DNA from: Streptomyces sp. A0958 | GTDB lineage: Bacteria; Actinomycetota; Actinomycetes; Streptomycetales; Streptomycetaceae | Length of the DNA: 64,000 nucleotides | Direction of reading: 5' to 3' | Assembly (NCBI RefSeq): GCF_004795035.1 | Contig: NZ_SSBK01000012.1 | Coordinates: 1-64,000, forward strand | In this document: positions 43,198 through 52,624 of the stretch, piece after piece | How the letters are laid out: the number at the start of each line of letters is the position of its first letter | Numbering within the stretch: the first letter of the stretch is position 1 | Notes under the pieces: generated by a model | Seen by the model: only the letters and a program-made list of their open reading frames with translations | The model's database searches: none | Told to the model about the DNA's origin: nothing | Translations under genes and position numbers: made by a program

Positions 43198-44160
43198 TCA
43201 GGTGATGTCGTCGTAACCGTCTCGCAGCGACCGACGTCCGCCGTCCCGTTCCCCGTCGGCCTGGCCGGGCACGGTGGGCGAGGACGACACGTGCTCCATG
43301 TCACCGATGTTCTCGGGGGTGAGGTCGAGCTGCGAGGCCTCGTCGTCGTCCAGTTCGGCGTCGGGGTTGTTGCGGCGCCTGCGCCGGTCGTTGGCGATGC
43401 AGATGCCGAGCGCCAGGAAGTACAGCAGCACGATGGGAGCGGCCAGCGTGATCATCGTGAGCGGGTCGCCGGTCGGGGTGGCCACCGCGGAGAAGATCGT
43501 GATGCCCATGACCATGGCGCGCCACCAGGAGCCCAGCCGCTTGGCGGTGAGGACCCCGGTGAAGTTCAGCAGGATGAGCAGCAGGGGCAGCTCGAAGGCG
43601 AGGCCGAACACGATCACCATGCGCGTGACGATGTTGAGGTAGTCGTCGACGGGCAGCAGGTTCGTCGTGTTGTCCGGGGTGAAGTCGAGCAGCACCTCGG
43701 CGGTCTTCGGCATCAGCAGGTAGGCGAGGGCGGCGCCCACCAGGAAGAGCGGCACACCGGCGCCGACGAAGCCGAGCGCGTACCGCTTCTCGTGCTTGTG
43801 CAGACCGGGGGAGAGGAACGCCCACAGCTGGTAGAGCCAGATCGGGGTGGAGAACACCACCCCTGCCATGAGGGAGACCTTGAGGGCGATGGAGAACGGG
43901 GCGACCAGGCCGTTCACCGTCATCTCGGCGCACGGGTGGCCGTTGGCCTGCCGCTTCTCGCCGTTGGCGCAGCCGACCGACTCCAGGATCGGACGGATCA
44001 GGAAGTCGATCAGATCCTTGTAGAAGAAGGCCGTGATCGACGTGATCACGATGATCGCCAGGACCGCGATCATCAGTCGGTTACGCAACTCACGCAGGTG
44101 ATCAGCGAGGGGCATCCGCCCCTCGCCGTCCTTCTCCTGCTTGCGGGCAGACTTGAGCAA
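43198..44160 (-). CDS. tatC: Twin-arginine translocase subunit TatC
   Basis: Six-helix Tat receptor subunit of 320 residues. It has the conserved N-terminal LADHLRELRNRLMIA, the F-Y-K-D start of the first loop, PLFLVGAALAYLL, and YLNIVTRMVIVFGLAFELPLLL. A 60-residue acidic cytoplasmic tail follows. Start is TTG 44160 (protein begins LLKSARKQEK), with GAGGGAAG upstream; a later ATG (44115) would cut the conserved start. It binds the twin-arginine signal of folded exported proteins. Confidence 0.95.
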   Translation of the reverse strand: MLKSARKQEKDGEGRMPLADHLRELRNRLMIAVLAIIVITSITAFFYKDLIDFLIRPILESVGCANGEKRQANGHPCAEMTVNGLVAPFSIALKVSLMAGVVFSTPIWLYQLWAFLSPGLHKHEKRYALGFVGAGVPLFLVGAALAYLLMPKTAEVLLDFTPDNTTNLLPVDDYLNIVTRMVIVFGLAFELPLLLILLNFTGVLTAKRLGSWWRAMVMGITIFSAVATPTGDPLTMITLAAPIVLLYFLALGICIANDRRRRRNNPDAELDDDEASQLDLTPENIGDMEHVSSSPTVPGQADGERDGGRRSLRDGYDDIT

Positions 44161-44211
44161 CCCACTTCCCTCGTCTCGTGCGGCAGCTGACGGAGGAACC
44201 CGTCAGCGCGG

Positions 44212-44496
44212 TCAGCTCTGGGTGGTGGGCTTCGCTTCGCTCACCGGGCGGGAGCTCGTGACGTCACCGGGCGCGGCCTGGATCGTACGCGCGGCGGCCT
44301 GCTGGGCGGCCGGGTCGGCGGCGGCGTCCGTGGTGACCGTCGGCTCGTCGTCCTTCTTCATGGCCTTGGCCTCGCTCTTGAGGATGCGGGCCGACTTGCC
44401 CAGCGAACGAGCCATGTCGGGAAGCTTCTTGGCGCCGAACAACAGCAGGATGACAGCGATGATCAGAACGATCTCGAGAGGCTTCAGATTGCCCAT
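44212..44496 (-). CDS. tatA: Twin-arginine translocase subunit TatA
   Basis: TatA/E protein of 94 residues: one N-terminal transmembrane helix ([20 protein letters not shown]), the hinge [18 protein letters not shown], an amphipathic helix and an acidic/Ala-rich tail. It forms the translocation pore with TatC, whose gene follows 51 bases downstream. ATG 44496 starts MGNLKPLEI; the frame is open further upstream but not similar to the family. Confidence 0.95.
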   Translation of the reverse strand: MGNLKPLEIVLIIAVILLLFGAKKLPDMARSLGKSARILKSEAKAMKKDDEPTVTTDAAADPAAQQAAARTIQAAPGDVTSSRPVSEAKPTTQS

Positions 44497-44715
44497 GATG
44501 TGCTTCCTTCTAGCTGAGGCGGCTGGAGGCGGGCTCGCTGCCCTTGAGTGCCGGATACACATCCGACCATTCGTCGGCAGCGATCGTAACCCGCGGGAGT
44601 AAACGCGAGGCAATGCCCGTTCGTACTTTCGATAGCGGCCCGCACCTCCCTGCCTGGGCCGTCTGCAGAAGCGTACCTCCCGGGCCCCGGAAACTGGAGG
44701 CCGCGTCCAACCGCC

Positions 44716-44913
44716 CTAGGGCAGCGACTCGCCCGTGGCGGCGAGGCGGGTGGCTGCCCGCTCCAGGTCCTCGGCGGCGCGGTTGATGCGTTCCGTGGTG
44801 CGGGTCACCTGGTGGCCGAGGCGCTGGGCCTCGACGAACACCTTGATGGCCAGCACGCCGAGCACGGCGATCCCGAGGAATCCCAGGGCGATGGCGAGCA
44901 TGGGCCAGAACAT
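44716..44913 (-). CDS. Small single-pass membrane protein
   Basis: Protein of 65 residues with one transmembrane helix (MFWPMLAIALGFLGIAVLGV) and a C-terminal amphipathic or coiled-coil helix (HQVTRTTERINRAAEDLERA). No family is recognised. It lies between the zinc-ribbon-like gene and tatA in the same direction. It could be a TatA-like or small scaffold protein, but that is speculative. Confidence 0.6.
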   Translation of the reverse strand: MFWPMLAIALGFLGIAVLGVLAIKVFVEAQRLGHQVTRTTERINRAAEDLERAATRLAATGESLP

Positions 44914-44969
44914 GCGCAGAGCCTCTGTATGTCTAGTGTCCGAAGGTCCCGGGACGTCTCGGGGACGTC

Positions 44970-45248
44970 TCAGGGACCGGTGTGCAGACGCAGCGTCCGT
45001 ACGCCGCCGTCGGTGAGCAGTTCCACTATCCGCTCCCCCGCCGGCTTGCGGACGCGGGCGGCGCACTCGGGGCAGGTGAAGGAGTAGAAGGTGGTGCGGC
45101 TGGTGGCGCCGATCACCAGCCGGAACTCCGCCGCCGCCAGTTCGAACCGCGCGCGGCAGTCCGGGCAGGCGGCCCTGAAGCGGGCCGACTCCGGCACCGC
45201 CACGGTGGGCACGGCGGTGAGACCCCGCAGCGCGGACAGGTTGCCCAT
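44970..45248 (-). CDS. Small zinc-ribbon-like protein
   Basis: Protein of 92 residues with two CxxC pairs (CPDCRARFELAAAEFR and TCPECAARVRKP) spaced by about 32 residues, consistent with one zinc-binding ribbon. No named family was recognised. It is 18 bases after the pafC stop and on the same strand, so it is likely in the pafBC operon. Confidence 0.75.
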   Translation of the reverse strand: MGNLSALRGLTAVPTVAVPESARFRAACPDCRARFELAAAEFRLVIGATSRTTFYSFTCPECAARVRKPAGERIVELLTDGGVRTLRLHTGP

Positions 45249-45266
45249 ATCTCCTCAGCCGTCCCT

Positions 45267-46223
45267 TCAGGCCGCACCGTCGTAGGCGGCGAGCGCCGCG
45301 CGCGCCGCACTCCGCGCGCTCTCGGCCAGCTCCGGGGGCGAGACGATGCGCCCCTCCCGGCCGAGCCGGAGCGCGAGCCTGCGCAACGAGGCCGGGTCGG
45401 GGGTGCGCAGGGTGATCCGCAGGCCGCCGTCGGACAGCTCATCGGCCCGGTCGTGCGGGTAGTACTCGGCGACCCAGCGCCCGCCGGGGCCCACCTCGAT
45501 CACGACCTCCGGGTCCTCGGCGGCCGGCTGGACCAGGCCCTCGGACAGGTCCCGCAGCTCCAGCTCGGGCGGCGCGGCGGGCTCGTCCAGCAGCCGGATC
45601 TCGGCGACCCGGTCGAGGCGGAAGGTGCGCCGGTCCTCGGAGGAGCGGCACCACGCCTCCATGTAGGTGTGCCCGACTGCGAACAGCCGGATCGGGTCCA
45701 CCTCGCGCTCGGTGAGCTCGTCGCGGGCGGGCGAGTAGTAGCGCAGCCACAGCCGGCGCCGCTCCGAGATCGCCCGGTCGACTTCGGCGAAGACGCCGCC
45801 CTCGGACTCGAAGGTGACCGAGAGCCGGGAGCTGGCCGCGCCCACCTCGCCGGCGGCGGCCTCCAGCTTGGCGGTGGCCCGCAGCAGGGCCTGGCGGTCG
45901 CTCTCGCGGAGTCCGGGCAGGGTCGCCACGGCGCGGGCGGCGACCAGCAGGGCCGTCGCCTCGTCGGCCGCGAGCCGCAGCGGTTCGGCGACGTCGTCCG
46001 CGTTGTGCCACCAGATCCGGTCGCCGTCGGTGTCGATGTCCAGCAGGTCGCCGCCCCGGAAGCTGGTCCCGCACATGGGCAGCACGTCGAGGTCGGAGAT
46101 CAGCTCGTCCTCGGTGATCCCGAAGGCCCGGGCGACGTCCTGGACGTGCGCGCCGGGGCGCTCACGCAGATACGTCACCAGGGAGAGCATCCGGCGCGTC
46201 TGGTCGATGGCGTTCGTGGCCAT
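45267..46223 (-). CDS. pafC: PafC, WYL-domain transcriptional regulator
   Basis: WYL-domain protein of 318 residues. An N-terminal winged helix (MLSLVTYLRERPGAHVQDVA, then FGITEDELISDLDVL) is followed by the WYL domain (about 150-250) and a C-terminal WCX extension. With PafB it forms the PafBC regulator that turns on LexA-independent DNA-damage genes in mycobacteria. It lies 14 bases after pafB and before the zinc-ribbon gene. Confidence 0.92.
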   Translation of the reverse strand: MATNAIDQTRRMLSLVTYLRERPGAHVQDVARAFGITEDELISDLDVLPMCGTSFRGGDLLDIDTDGDRIWWHNADDVAEPLRLAADEATALLVAARAVATLPGLRESDRQALLRATAKLEAAAGEVGAASSRLSVTFESEGGVFAEVDRAISERRRLWLRYYSPARDELTEREVDPIRLFAVGHTYMEAWCRSSEDRRTFRLDRVAEIRLLDEPAAPPELELRDLSEGLVQPAAEDPEVVIEVGPGGRWVAEYYPHDRADELSDGGLRITLRTPDPASLRRLALRLGREGRIVSPPELAESARSAARAALAAYDGAA

Positions 46224-46237
46224 GAATACGGGTCCTC

Positions 46238-47191
46238 TCAGTCCTTGGCCACGGCGCGCAGCCGGTCCACCACGTCGGCCCGCAGGTCCGCGGGTCCTGT
46301 GACGACGACGTCCGGGCCGAACTCGACGAGCCAGGCGTCCAGGCCGTGTCCGTACGGGATCTCCAACTCCTCCCACCCGTCACCGAGTTCCCGGACCGAT
46401 ATCGCCCGGGCGCGCAGCGGGTAGCCGGAGTCGGCCCGCAGCCTGATCAGCGCGGTGCGGGTCGCCGTCTCGCCCGCCCAGCTCTCGACGGTCTCGCGGA
46501 CGGTGACCACGTCGGGCACCTCGGCGGTGAAGGCGCCGGCCCGCGAGCGGACCTTGCCGGTGATCCGGGAGAGCCGGAAGACGCGCTCCGCGCCGCGCTC
46601 CCGGTCCCAGCCGGCCAGGTACCAGTGGCCGCGCCAGCACTCCAGCGTCCACGGCTCGACGTGGCGCTGCTCGGGCTGGGCGGCGTTGGCCTTGCGGTAG
46701 TCGAAGGTCACCGGGCGGCGGTCGCGGCAGGCCAGCATCAGGGGTTCGAAGGCGGCCTCGTGGACGGGGATACGCGGTTCGAGGGCGCTGTGCACCTCGT
46801 AGGCGTCCTCGGTCTCGGGCATGCCGGCGGCCCGCAGCTTCTGCAGGGCTCCGCTGGCCGCGCCGGCGAGGCGGGCCTGCTGCCAGACCTTGGCGGCCAG
46901 GCCGAGTGCGGCGGCCTCCTCGGCGTCCAGGGTGATCGGGGGCAGCCGGTTGCTGTCGCGGCGGGCGAGGTAGCCGGTGTCGCCGTCCAGGTTCTCCACG
47001 GTCTCGATGACCAGGCCCAGCTCGCGCAGATCGTCCTTGTCGCGCTCGAACATCCGGTTGAAGGCGTCGTCGGAGCCGGCTTCCAGGTATGCCTCGATGG
47101 AACCGCGCAGTTCGCGCTTGCTGAGCGGGCGCCGGGTCCCCAGCAGACACAGCGCGAGGTTCATCAGCCGCTCGGCCTTGGCAATCGCCAT
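46238..47191 (-). CDS. pafB: PafB, WYL-domain transcriptional regulator
   Basis: WYL-domain protein of 317 residues with an N-terminal HTH (RLMNLALCLLGTRRPLSKRE) and WYL domain (WTLECWRGHWYLAGWDRERG). It is paralogous to PafC and forms a heterodimer or functional pair with it. The pafB-pafC order is the same as in mycobacteria, where pafA precedes; here two FKBP genes separate pafA from pafB. Confidence 0.92.
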   Translation of the reverse strand: MAIAKAERLMNLALCLLGTRRPLSKRELRGSIEAYLEAGSDDAFNRMFERDKDDLRELGLVIETVENLDGDTGYLARRDSNRLPPITLDAEEAAALGLAAKVWQQARLAGAASGALQKLRAAGMPETEDAYEVHSALEPRIPVHEAAFEPLMLACRDRRPVTFDYRKANAAQPEQRHVEPWTLECWRGHWYLAGWDRERGAERVFRLSRITGKVRSRAGAFTAEVPDVVTVRETVESWAGETATRTALIRLRADSGYPLRARAISVRELGDGWEELEIPYGHGLDAWLVEFGPDVVVTGPADLRADVVDRLRAVAKD

Positions 47192-47250
47192 CGACGCCCT
47201 TTCTGTTGTGCTCTACGACGCCCGACCGTACCGCCCCGGGGTGTCCGGAC

Positions 47251-47287
47251 AAAAGCGAGGGCCCGCGCCTTGCGGCACGGGCCCTCG
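47251..47287 (-). terminator. Intrinsic terminator after the FKBP gene
   Basis: CGAGGGCCCG (47256-47265) pairs with CGGGCCCTCG (47278-47287) across a 12-base loop. On the minus strand the stem is followed by a C then TTTT, a good intrinsic terminator. It ends 14 bases from the FKBP stop side. Confidence 0.85.
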
Positions 47288-47304
47288 GAGCGCGAGTCGC
47301 GGGA

Positions 47305-47676
47305 TCAGACGGCGACCAGGTCGCAGACGAAGATCAGCGTCTCGCCAGGGGCGATCGCGCTGCCGGCGCCGCGGTCGCCGTAGGCGAGGTGCGCGGGGAT
47401 GGTCAGCTGGCGACGGCCGCCGACCTTCATGCCCTGCACGCCCTTGTCCCAGCCCGCGATGACCTGACCGGCACCGAGCTGGAACTGCAGCGGCTTGCCG
47501 CGGTTCCACGAGGCGTCGAACTCCTCGCCGGTGGAGAAGGCCACACCCACGTAGTGGACGGAGACGAGCTGGCCGGCCTTGGCCTCCGCGCCCTCGCCCT
47601 CCCAGATGTCCTTGATCTCCAGGTCGGCCGGCGGCTCGCCACCCGGGAAGTCGACCTCGGGCTTCTCGATGCTCAC
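47305..47676 (-). CDS. FKBP-type peptidyl-prolyl isomerase
   Basis: Single-domain FKBP12-like isomerase of 123 residues, cytoplasmic, with the conserved VHYVGVAFSTGEEFDASWNR, FQLGAGQVIAGWDKGVQGMK and RRQLTIPAHLAYGDRG. It catalyses Pro isomerisation in protein folding. It is 43 bases after the larger FKBP lipoprotein gene and is probably cotranscribed. Confidence 0.95.
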   Translation of the reverse strand: MSIEKPEVDFPGGEPPADLEIKDIWEGEGAEAKAGQLVSVHYVGVAFSTGEEFDASWNRGKPLQFQLGAGQVIAGWDKGVQGMKVGGRRQLTIPAHLAYGDRGAGSAIAPGETLIFVCDLVAV

Positions 47677-47719
47677 TGACTTGCTCCTCTTACTGATGAA
47701 CTGGGCAACCGGGACAGTC

Positions 47720-48676
47720 TTACATCTTCGCCAGGATGTCCACGGCGAACACCAGCGTGGAGTTGGCGGGGATCGACTGCTGCTCCTTGTCGCCGAGGCC
47801 CTGGTCCGGCGGCACGACGAGCAGCACGCGGCTGCCGATCTTCTTGCCGATCAGACCGTCCTTGAGCCCCTTGAGGGTGACCTGGGCCAGCGGGAAGGTG
47901 GCCGTCTTGCCCGTGCTGTAGGTGTTGTCGAACTCCTTGCCGTCCTTCCACAGCTTGGCCACGTAGTTCACGACGACCGTGTCGGTGTCCTTGACCACGT
48001 CGCCCTTGGACTCCAGGACGTAGTCGGAGACCAGCTTCTTCGGCGGGTCGACCTTGCTGGGAATGGTCAGGCTCGGCGCCTTGCCGTCGGTCTCGGTGCC
48101 CACCTTCGGCAGGTCGATGTCGTCCTGGGCGACGGCGGTGCCCTTGGCGGACGCCGGGGTCTGCTTCGCCTTCAGGATGTCCACGACGAAGACGAGCGTG
48201 GCGTTCGGCTTGATGGGGTCCTGGCCCTGGGCGCCGTAACCGAGGTCCGGCGGGATGACCAGCTGGACCCTGCTGCCGACCTTCTGGCCGACCAGGCCCT
48301 TCTCCCAGCCCTGGATGACCATGCCGGCGCCCAGCGTCAGGTCGAACGGCTGCTTGCGGTCGAAGCTGTTGTCGAACGGCTCGGTGGAGTCCCACTCCTG
48401 GCCGAGGTAGTTGACCTGGGCCACGTCGCCGTTCTTGAGCTTCGCGCCGTCGCCCTCGCTGATGACCTTGGTCTTCAGCTCCTTGGGCGGCGTTCCCGTG
48501 CCCTTGGCCAGGGTGGGCTTCTCGCCGGACTTCGTGCCCGCGGTGATGGCGGGGAAACCGCCCTTGGAGGGGGCGGACGCGGAGGCGGAAGCGGAGTCGG
48601 AGCCCTTGTCGTCGCTGCCGCAGGCCGCTGACAACAGCAGCAGGGGGACGACGAGAAGGCCGGCAAGTCGGCGCAC
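47720..48676 (-). CDS. Two-domain FKBP lipoprotein isomerase
   Basis: Secreted lipoprotein of 318 residues. A signal peptide with lipobox SAAC (Cys19) is followed by two FKBP domains (about residues 75-170 and 205-318): VNYLGQEWDSTEPFDNSFDR, LGAGMVIQGWEKGLVG in the first and VVNYVAKLWKDGKEFDNTYS in the second. The second lacks the GW pair of the active site (it has LAQVTLKGLKDGLIG), so activity may rest mainly on the first. It should help fold exported proteins. Confidence 0.92.
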   Translation of the reverse strand: MRRLAGLLVVPLLLLSAACGSDDKGSDSASASASAPSKGGFPAITAGTKSGEKPTLAKGTGTPPKELKTKVISEGDGAKLKNGDVAQVNYLGQEWDSTEPFDNSFDRKQPFDLTLGAGMVIQGWEKGLVGQKVGSRVQLVIPPDLGYGAQGQDPIKPNATLVFVVDILKAKQTPASAKGTAVAQDDIDLPKVGTETDGKAPSLTIPSKVDPPKKLVSDYVLESKGDVVKDTDTVVVNYVAKLWKDGKEFDNTYSTGKTATFPLAQVTLKGLKDGLIGKKIGSRVLLVVPPDQGLGDKEQQSIPANSTLVFAVDILAKM

Positions 48677-48756
48677 TGGTTCCTCAGATCTCAGACGGCA
48701 TATGTGGGGGACACGCCCCGGGGGGTCCGGGACCCCGCCACTCTAGGCCGTACGAG

Positions 48757-48785
48757 GGGCCCCGTACGAGGAACGTACGGGGCCC
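48757..48785 (-). terminator. Terminator after pafA
   Basis: Perfect 12-bp stem (48757-48768 with 48774-48785) around a 5-base loop, about 40 bases past the pafA stop. Confidence 0.75.
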
Positions 48786-48822
48786 GAGTCGCAGCCGGTA
48801 CCGGAACGCGTCCCGCGCCGGC

Positions 48823-50184
48823 TCACATACCCGCGATCAGCTTCTCCACGCGGTCGTCCACGGAACGGAACGGGTCCTTGCACAGCACCGTGCGCTGCGC
48901 CTGGTCATTGAGCTTGAGGTGGACCCAGTCGACGGTGAAGTCCCGCCGCTGCTCCTGGGCCCGCCGGATGAAGTCGCCGCGCAGCCGCGCCCTGGTCGTC
49001 TGCGGAGGCACCGACTTGCCCTCGAAGATCTTCAGGTCGTTGCACACGCGGGCGGCCTGCCCCTTGCGCTCCAGCAGGTAGTACAGCCCCCGTCGGCGGT
49101 GGATGTCGTGGTAGGCGAGGTCTATCTGGGCGACCCGCGGGTTCGACATGGTCATGTTGTGCTTGGCCCGGTACCGCTCGATGAGCTTGTACTTCATGAC
49201 CCAGTCGATCTCGGTCTCGATCCGGTCGAGGTCCTCCGCCTCGATCGCGTCGAGCGTGCGGCCCCACAGTTCGAGGACGCGCTCGACGTTGCCCGTGCGG
49301 ATGCCGCGGCGGTCGACGAAGTCCACGGCCTTCTCGTAGTACTCGCGCTGCACCTCTATGGCGGACGCCTCGCGGCCACTGGCGAGGCGGACCTTGCGCT
49401 GCCCGGTGGTGTCGTGGCTGACCTCGCGGATCGCCCGGATCGGGTTCTCCAGGGTCAGGTCGCGCATCACCGTGCCCGCCTCGATCATGCGGAGCACCAG
49501 GTCGGTCGCGCCGACCTTGAGCAGCATGGTCGTCTCGGACATGTTCGAGTCGCCGACGATGACGTGGAGGCGGCGGTAGCGCTCCGCGTCCGCGTGCGGT
49601 TCGTCGCGGGTGTTGATGATCGGCCGGGAGCGCGTCGTCGCGGAGCTGACGCCCTCCCAGATGTGCTCGGCACGCTGGCTGACGCAGTACACCGCGCCCC
49701 GCGGGGTCTGCAGCACCTTGCCGGCGCCGCAGATCAGCTGCCTGGTGACGAGGAAGGGAATGAGGATGTCCGCGAGGCGCGAGAATTCTCCGTGCCGGGC
49801 CACGAGGTAGTTCTCGTGGCATCCGTAGGAGTTTCCCGCCGAGTCGGTGTTGTTCTTGAAGAGATAGACGTCGCCGGCGATTCCCTCCTCGTGCAGGCGG
49901 CGTTCGGCATCGACGAGCAGGCCTTCGAGAATGCGCTCGCCGGCCTTGTCGTGGGTGACCAGTTCGGTCAGGTTGTCGCATTCGGGGGTTGCATATTCCG
50001 GATGCGATCCCACGTCGAGGTAGAGGCGGGCGCCGTTCCGCAGAAAGACATTGCTGCTGCGGCCCCATGACACAACACGGCGGAAGAGGTAGCGCGCCAC
50101 TTCATCAGGAGACAGTCGGCGCTGTCCCCTGAACGTGCACGTGACGCCGTACTCGTTCTCCAGCCCGAAAATGCGGCGGTCCAT
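48823..50184 (-). CDS. pafA: Pup-protein ligase PafA
   Basis: Glutamine-synthetase-fold ligase of 453 residues that attaches the Pup C-terminal Glu to substrate lysines. It starts [18 protein letters not shown] with the conserved ENEYGV and has the Pup-family active-site segments ([58 protein letters not shown]). It is 9 bases downstream of an MFS gene. The upstream context differs from mycobacteria, where pafA is followed directly by pafB. Confidence 0.96.
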   Translation of the reverse strand: MDRRIFGLENEYGVTCTFRGQRRLSPDEVARYLFRRVVSWGRSSNVFLRNGARLYLDVGSHPEYATPECDNLTELVTHDKAGERILEGLLVDAERRLHEEGIAGDVYLFKNNTDSAGNSYGCHENYLVARHGEFSRLADILIPFLVTRQLICGAGKVLQTPRGAVYCVSQRAEHIWEGVSSATTRSRPIINTRDEPHADAERYRRLHVIVGDSNMSETTMLLKVGATDLVLRMIEAGTVMRDLTLENPIRAIREVSHDTTGQRKVRLASGREASAIEVQREYYEKAVDFVDRRGIRTGNVERVLELWGRTLDAIEAEDLDRIETEIDWVMKYKLIERYRAKHNMTMSNPRVAQIDLAYHDIHRRRGLYYLLERKGQAARVCNDLKIFEGKSVPPQTTRARLRGDFIRRAQEQRRDFTVDWVHLKLNDQAQRTVLCKDPFRSVDDRVEKLIAGM

Positions 50185-50193
50185 GACTGAACA

Positions 50194-51453
50194 TTACGCC
50201 TGATGGCCCGAGCTGAAACCGGGTTCGACGACCCCGTTTCGATCATTTTCCGATCCTCGCACCGCTACGGCGGTGCGGGCGGGAGCTGCGAGTACCCTTC
50301 CGGTGGCCAGGAGGACCAGCAGCGCGGCCACTCCACCGGCCCCCGCGACGGCGAAGCTCCACGCCGTCCCGCCCAGCTCCACGGCCGGGCCGGCCACCGC
50401 CGTCCCGCCGGCCGCGCCCACCCCGAAGGTGGTCACGAGCCAGGAGAACGCCTCCGTCACCGTGCCGCGCGGGGCGTGCCGGTCGACGACGATGAAGGAG
50501 CACGCGACGGCCGGGGCGAGGAACACGCCGGACACAGCGGCCAGCAGGGTCATCGCCACCACGCCGGGCGTCAGCATCAGCGGCAGGTAGCCCAGCGCGA
50601 GCAGCCCCACGATCACCCGCAGCCGGCGCTCGGGCGCCCCGGCCCACTGCCGCGCCCCGTACACCGCCCCGCCGATCAGCGCGCCGAGCCCCAGGGCGGC
50701 CATCAGCCAGCCGTAGACGGACTCCCGGCCGTGGTCGTCGGCGTACGCCATGCCGGCCACGGTGATGGAGCCAAGCGCCAGCCCGACGAAGAAGAACGCG
50801 CCGAGCAGCGCCAGCAGCCCCGGTGAGCGCAGCGCGCCCAGCCAGTGCGCCTCGCGCGGGGCGGAGCGCCAGGTCCGCGAGGGCTCGGACAGCACGACGG
50901 ACAGGGCGCCGAGTACGCCGATCGCGTTGATGACGAGCAGGGCGGCGGCCGGCGACCAGAGCGCGACCAGGAGCGTCACGAGGAGCGGCCCGGCGGTGAA
51001 CATGACCTCCTGGGCGACCGCGTCCATGGCGTAGGCCCGGTGCACCCGGTCCTCGCGGCCCAGCACGCTCGGCCACAGGGCCCGCAGGCCGCCCTCCAGC
51101 GGCGGGGTGAACACACCGGCCACGGCCACCGCCGCGTAGGCGAGCGGCAGGGAGCCGAAGCCCGCCACGGCGAGCAGGGCCATGCCGAGGGCGGACACGA
51201 CTGCGGCGGGCAGCTGGACGCGCGGCTGCCCGTACAGGTCGACCGCGCGGCCCAGCAGCGGCTGTCCGACCGCCGTGGCCAGCCCGTAGACCGCCGCGAG
51301 CGCGCCCGCGAGGGTGTAGCTGCCGCCCTCGGCCCGGGTGAACAGCACGATCGCGATGTTCGCGGTGCCGTTCGGCAGCCGGCCCACCAGTGTGCCCGTC
51401 AGCAGCCGGGCGGCATGCCGCGTCCGGAGGATGTCCAGATATCCCGCGGCCAT
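50194..51453 (-). CDS. MFS transporter
   Basis: Major-facilitator protein of 419 residues with about 12 hydrophobic helices and a pattern LLTGTLVGRLPNGTANIAIV in helix 1. It probably exports a small molecule; the substrate is unknown. It begins at ATG 51453 (GGGGGAGAGGGG upstream) and lies 9 bases upstream of pafA on the same strand, so read-through into pafA is likely. It is divergent from a LacI regulator with a dyad between them. Confidence 0.88.
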   Translation of the reverse strand: MAAGYLDILRTRHAARLLTGTLVGRLPNGTANIAIVLFTRAEGGSYTLAGALAAVYGLATAVGQPLLGRAVDLYGQPRVQLPAAVVSALGMALLAVAGFGSLPLAYAAVAVAGVFTPPLEGGLRALWPSVLGREDRVHRAYAMDAVAQEVMFTAGPLLVTLLVALWSPAAALLVINAIGVLGALSVVLSEPSRTWRSAPREAHWLGALRSPGLLALLGAFFFVGLALGSITVAGMAYADDHGRESVYGWLMAALGLGALIGGAVYGARQWAGAPERRLRVIVGLLALGYLPLMLTPGVVAMTLLAAVSGVFLAPAVACSFIVVDRHAPRGTVTEAFSWLVTTFGVGAAGGTAVAGPAVELGGTAWSFAVAGAGGVAALLVLLATGRVLAAPARTAVAVRGSENDRNGVVEPGFSSGHQA

Positions 51454-51496
51454 TCCCGCCCCTCTCCCCCGGACGCCCGTCCGGGCCACGAGGTGT

Positions 51497-51523
51497 TACG
51501 TATAACCACCGGGTTCATACGTA
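51497..51523. promoter_or_regulatory. Palindromic operator between MFS and LacI genes
   Basis: TACGTAT (51497-51503) and ATACGTA (51517-51523), perfect arms 13 bases apart. It ends 2 bases before the LacI-type gene start. It is the AT-richest patch here and a good LacI-family operator candidate controlling the MFS gene and itself. Confidence 0.6.
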
Positions 51524-51525
51524 CC

Positions 51526-52620
51526 ATGAGCCCGTCCGCAGGTCCACCGCACGGGCCTGCCCCGACCGGCCCGGAGGCCCGCGTGACCAGCCCAGCACCA
51601 CCCGGCCCGCCCCGGCCCACCAGCCGTGACGTGGCACGGGCCGCAGGCGTCTCCCAGGCCACGGTCTCCCTCGTCCTCGGCGGCAAATGGCACGGCCGGG
51701 TCTCCGAGACCACCGCCGAACGGGTGCGCGACGCCGCCCGCGGCCTCGGCTACCGGCCCAACCTCGCCGCCCGCAACCTGCGCCTGGGCCGCACCAGGAC
51801 GGCCCTCCTGGTCGTCCCCGCCCTCACCAACGAGTTCTTCGCCCGGGTCTACACCGGCGCCGCCGCGGTCGCCGCGGAGCACGGCTTCGGGGTCGTCCTC
51901 TACCCCTCCCCCGACGGCACCGGCCCGGCCCGCGACCCCTTCGCCTCGGCACGTTCCGCGCTGGACGGGGTCATCGCCTCCTCCATGGCCGCCGACGCGC
52001 TCGACGCCCTGCACGGCGCGGACGTCCCGCTGGTGATGCTGGACAGCGACCCCTCGGCGCCGGGCCCCGCCGCCCGGGTCAACCTCGACATCGCCGACGG
52101 GATGCGCCAGGTGGCCCGCCACCTGCTCGCCCTCGGCCACCGGCGCTTCCTCCACCTCGCCTCGGCCGTCGACACCTGGACGTTCACGGCCCGCGCGGCC
52201 GCCCTCCACGAGGCGCTGCGCGAGGCCCCGGGCACCGAGGTGCGCACCGCGTCCGCCGCGCTGGACGTACGGGCGGGGCGCGAGGCGGCGGAACGCGCGC
52301 TGGGGCTCCCGGGGCCCGGCCCCACCGCGGTCGTGTGCGACGACGACATCCTGGCCGCGGGCGCCTGCAAGGCCGCCCGCAGGCTCGGGCTGCGGGTGCC
52401 GGACGACCTCTCGGTCACCGGCTTCGACGATCTGGCCCTGGCCACGGCCGTGGAGCCGGAGCTGACCACCGTGCAGCTGCCCGCCGAACAGGTCGGCGAG
52501 CGCGGCATGGGCGCCCTGCTGGCCGTCCTGGACGGCCGGCCCGCCCAGCCGGGCAGCCTTCCGGTGCGGCTGGTCGTCCGCGGCTCCTCGGCCCCGCCGC
52601 CCGGCCGCCCGCGCCCATGA
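51526..52620 (+). CDS. LacI family transcriptional regulator
   Basis: LacI/GalR protein of 364 residues. Its HTH is TSRDVARAAGVSQATVSLVL (about residues 32-51) with the hinge helix GYRPNLAARNLRLGRT, followed by the periplasmic-binding-like domain (VCDDDILAAGACKAARRLGL). It sits divergently from the MFS gene, within the proteasome cluster, and probably represses that transporter in response to a sugar or related ligand. Confidence 0.9.
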   Translation: MSPSAGPPHGPAPTGPEARVTSPAPPGPPRPTSRDVARAAGVSQATVSLVLGGKWHGRVSETTAERVRDAARGLGYRPNLAARNLRLGRTRTALLVVPALTNEFFARVYTGAAAVAAEHGFGVVLYPSPDGTGPARDPFASARSALDGVIASSMAADALDALHGADVPLVMLDSDPSAPGPAARVNLDIADGMRQVARHLLALGHRRFLHLASAVDTWTFTARAAALHEALREAPGTEVRTASAALDVRAGREAAERALGLPGPGPTAVVCDDDILAAGACKAARRLGLRVPDDLSVTGFDDLALATAVEPELTTVQLPAEQVGERGMGALLAVLDGRPAQPGSLPVRLVVRGSSAPPPGRPRP

Positions 52621-52624
52621 CGGA

